A DNA stretch of 64,000 nt, from contig NZ_WIPK01000004.1 in the NCBI RefSeq assembly GCF_012922555.1, positions 62,001-126,000 of the forward strand. Reading direction: 5' to 3'. Shown here in pieces: positions 62,555 to 64,000 of the stretch. This stretch comes from Paraclostridium dentum. Its GTDB lineage: Bacteria; Bacillota; Clostridia; Peptostreptococcales; Peptostreptococcaceae. The translations under genes and the position numbers were made by a program. A model generated the notes under the pieces. That model did not search any database and was not told the DNA's origin. It saw nothing but the letters and a program-made list of their open reading frames with translations. Within the stretch, counting starts at the first letter, position 1, and each line of letters starts with the position of its first letter.

Positions 62555-64000
62555 CTATTTAATTTGATCAAAAGTATTTTTTATATCTAAGACTCCATAT
62601 CCATAACTTACATCTGGATATCTTATTTTACTATCTCTCTTAGCTCCCGCTCTTAAGTATGTTTTTATTTTTTGTACTACAGCTTTGTCTTTATAATTTT
62701 CTTTGAAAAGTACATATTCCATTATTAGAGCAATACATCCAACTGTATATGATGATGCGACTCCACTTCCAGTTACTAATGCATATTTATCATTTTCATA
62801 TGGCGCTATTATATTTACCCCTGGAGCTACTAAGTCTGGATTTTCAATTTTTCCTATGGTTCCTATTACTGGTCCTCTTGATGATTCTGTCCATATTCCC
62901 GAATTTAAACTATTATAAGTTCCTACACAAACAGAGTCCTTATATACAGATGGATATGTTAATGTGTAATTTGGATTTCCATCTCTAAATTTGGTTCCAG
63001 GTTTTAGCAATAAATAATTAGGTAAATAAACATGATAATTGCCACTTGTTATAGATTCTCCTATCAATCTTATCTTCCAAATTCCCTTACTTACACCTTC
63101 TAGATTTATTAATGTTATTTGCTGGCCTGAGTAATACAATGGATACGTTGACCATATAGAATAATATGTATTTTCTAGGTCAAATAAGCCTTCTAGTACA
63201 TTTAAATTTGATACCCTTGCTGTCTTACTTTCTTCACCTGACGGGGATATAATTAATACAGTTAGTTTATCTGGCTTATCTACCCATATATCAATAGCTA
63301 TTTCTTCTTCGTCTTCCGCTACCTCAACTTCTATATCTTTAACTTCTCCAGTAAAGTTTATTTTTCCCATTGTATGAGTTCTTCCACTTCCTTCATTTCC
63401 TGCTCCCGCAACTTCACATACTCTATATTCATAAAATAAATCATTATCCATAAATCCAATTCCTGGAGAAAGCAAATTATTACTTCCTAAAGTTATATTC
63501 TGAACTATTGGCATATCTAATTTTTTTGCTTTTTTATAACTGTAGTCTATCCCACTTAAAAAAGTTCCATTATTATAAAACCCATCTATTTTTTTTAATT
63601 TAACAACTATTAAATCAGACCCTTCTGCAACTCCAGCATAAGCTTTATTAGAATTTCCTAGTCCAGCACATATTCCCCCTAAGGCAGTTCCTATTCCTTC
63701 TTCATCAGTAGATAAATTAGGATTTTTTTCAGCTATTGCTTTATTTATTTCCTCTCTAGTGTATTCTGTCCCTATACTAAATCCTTCTGGAGGCTTTCCG
63801 TCTTTTGTTTGGTCCCATAGATATAAAATTTTAGAAGTGCCGTCAGGATATATAAAGTCTGGATGTAAATAGTTTATTCCTGAGTTTACAATGCCTATCG
63901 CTACACCTTTTCCATCGATATTTATATTTGGATTTGTCTTAAAATAGTTAGCACCTATTTCCTCGTTTGCAGTATATCCATTTTCTATTCCTTGAGATAT
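62555..64000 (-). CDS. CspA/CspBA-type pseudoprotease (locus 2), cut by window end
   Basis: The C-terminal 481 residues or so are visible; the frame stays open to base 64000, so the N-terminus lies beyond the window. An internal ATG at 63514 is not the start. The visible part parallels locus 1 CspA from EEIGANYFKTNPNINI onward. All three catalytic positions are altered: Asn for Asp (IVNSGINYLHPDF), Ile for His (IGTALGG) and Gly for Ser (GSGVASS). An active CspB could be fused upstream, as in C. difficile CspBA, since no other active Csp is in view. Confidence 0.85.
   Translation of the reverse strand: MSQGIENGYTANEEIGANYFKTNPNINIDGKGVAIGIVNSGINYLHPDFIYPDGTSKILYLWDQTKDGKPPEGFSIGTEYTREEINKAIAEKNPNLSTDEEGIGTALGGICAGLGNSNKAYAGVAEGSDLIVVKLKKIDGFYNNGTFLSGIDYSYKKAKKLDMPIVQNITLGSNNLLSPGIGFMDNDLFYEYRVCEVAGAGNEGSGRTHTMGKINFTGEVKDIEVEVAEDEEEIAIDIWVDKPDKLTVLIISPSGEESKTARVSNLNVLEGLFDLENTYYSIWSTYPLYYSGQQITLINLEGVSKGIWKIRLIGESITSGNYHVYLPNYLLLKPGTKFRDGNPNYTLTYPSVYKDSVCVGTYNSLNSGIWTESSRGPVIGTIGKIENPDLVAPGVNIIAPYENDKYALVTGSGVASSYTVGCIALIMEYVLFKENYKDKAVVQKIKTYLRAGAKRDSKIRYPDVSYGYGVLDIKNTFDQIK

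Noticed and set aside
62555-63514. Treating the ATG at 63514 as the start of a 319-residue protein
   Set aside because: The frame is open and clearly Csp-like for a further 162 codons up to the window edge, so the gene is cut by the window rather than short.

Overview
This is a strongly AT-rich window from a low-GC, spore-forming anaerobic Firmicute. The most likely family is Peptostreptococcaceae, as relatives of Clostridioides, Paraclostridium or Romboutsia. The main reason is two tandem sets of Csp germination pseudoproteases whose CspC members carry the same substitutions known in C. difficile CspC (catalytic His to Thr, catalytic Ser to Gly). A fermentative arginine deiminase operon, corrinoid methyltransferases, Cys-rich spore-surface-like proteins and clostridial-type riboswitches agree. 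No rRNA, tRNA, CRISPR array, transposase or phage module was found.

Layout, mostly on the minus strand. 0-0.5 kb: two short decayed coding fragments and a palindrome. 0.5-4.4 kb: an ABC exporter with its two-component system. 4.5-9.6 kb: an MFS pump, a long RelA/SpoT-domain protein, and a MATE pump divergent from its MerR regulator. 9.6-13.3 kb: a vitamin B12 uptake operon (BtuD, BtuC and BtuF types plus a PduO-type adenosyltransferase) behind a cobalamin riboswitch with a terminator. 13.3-16.5 kb: a PspA envelope-stress cluster and a RelQ-type alarmone synthetase. 16.6-22.5 kb: a diguanylate cyclase, an AgrC/AgrA-like pair without a peptide gene, an orphan PAS kinase and a PdxR-type regulator. 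22.6-28.1 kb: arcA-arcB-arcC-yfcC. 28.2-35.9 kb: a MerR-methyltransferase fusion, a Na+/alanine symporter, Ddl, a CDF metal exporter behind a probable NiCo riboswitch, and an M20 hydrolase divergent from a LysR regulator. 36-40 kb: a flavodoxin and a FepBCD-type importer whose ATPase has a His-rich tail, next to a frameshifted His-rich mini-ORF. 40-46.5 kb: Cys-rich and unknown proteins of spore-surface character, plus a NagZ-type glycosidase. 46.6-50.8 kb: Csp locus 1. 50.9-52.8 kb: a FUSC-family transporter. 52.9-59.3 kb: a six-gene corrinoid methyltransferase operon. 59.4-60.8 kb: two secreted or anchored unknown proteins. 60.9-64 kb: Csp locus 2, cut by the window edge.

Two themes connect the genes. 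The first is cobalt and corrinoid handling: B12 import and adenosylation under riboswitch control, a metal exporter under a putative Co/Ni-sensing RNA, a His-rich metal importer, a CobW-type GTPase, and a corrinoid methyl-transfer operon with its reductive activator. The second is spore biology: duplicated CspA/CspC pseudoprotease pairs, which in C. difficile sense bile acid and co-germinants, beside Cys-rich candidate exosporium proteins. No active Csp protease is visible. Locus 1 carries what looks like a collapsed CspB fused to its CspA-like protein; an active CspB could lie just beyond position 64000.

The most interesting observations are the duplicated Csp loci with the relic CspB, the corrinoid operon with three URO-D-type proteins and no recognised MtaB/MttB-type substrate methyltransferase, the NiCo-like riboswitch, and the unknown spore-surface-like island. 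Function calls rest on motifs read from the translations; no database search was run.
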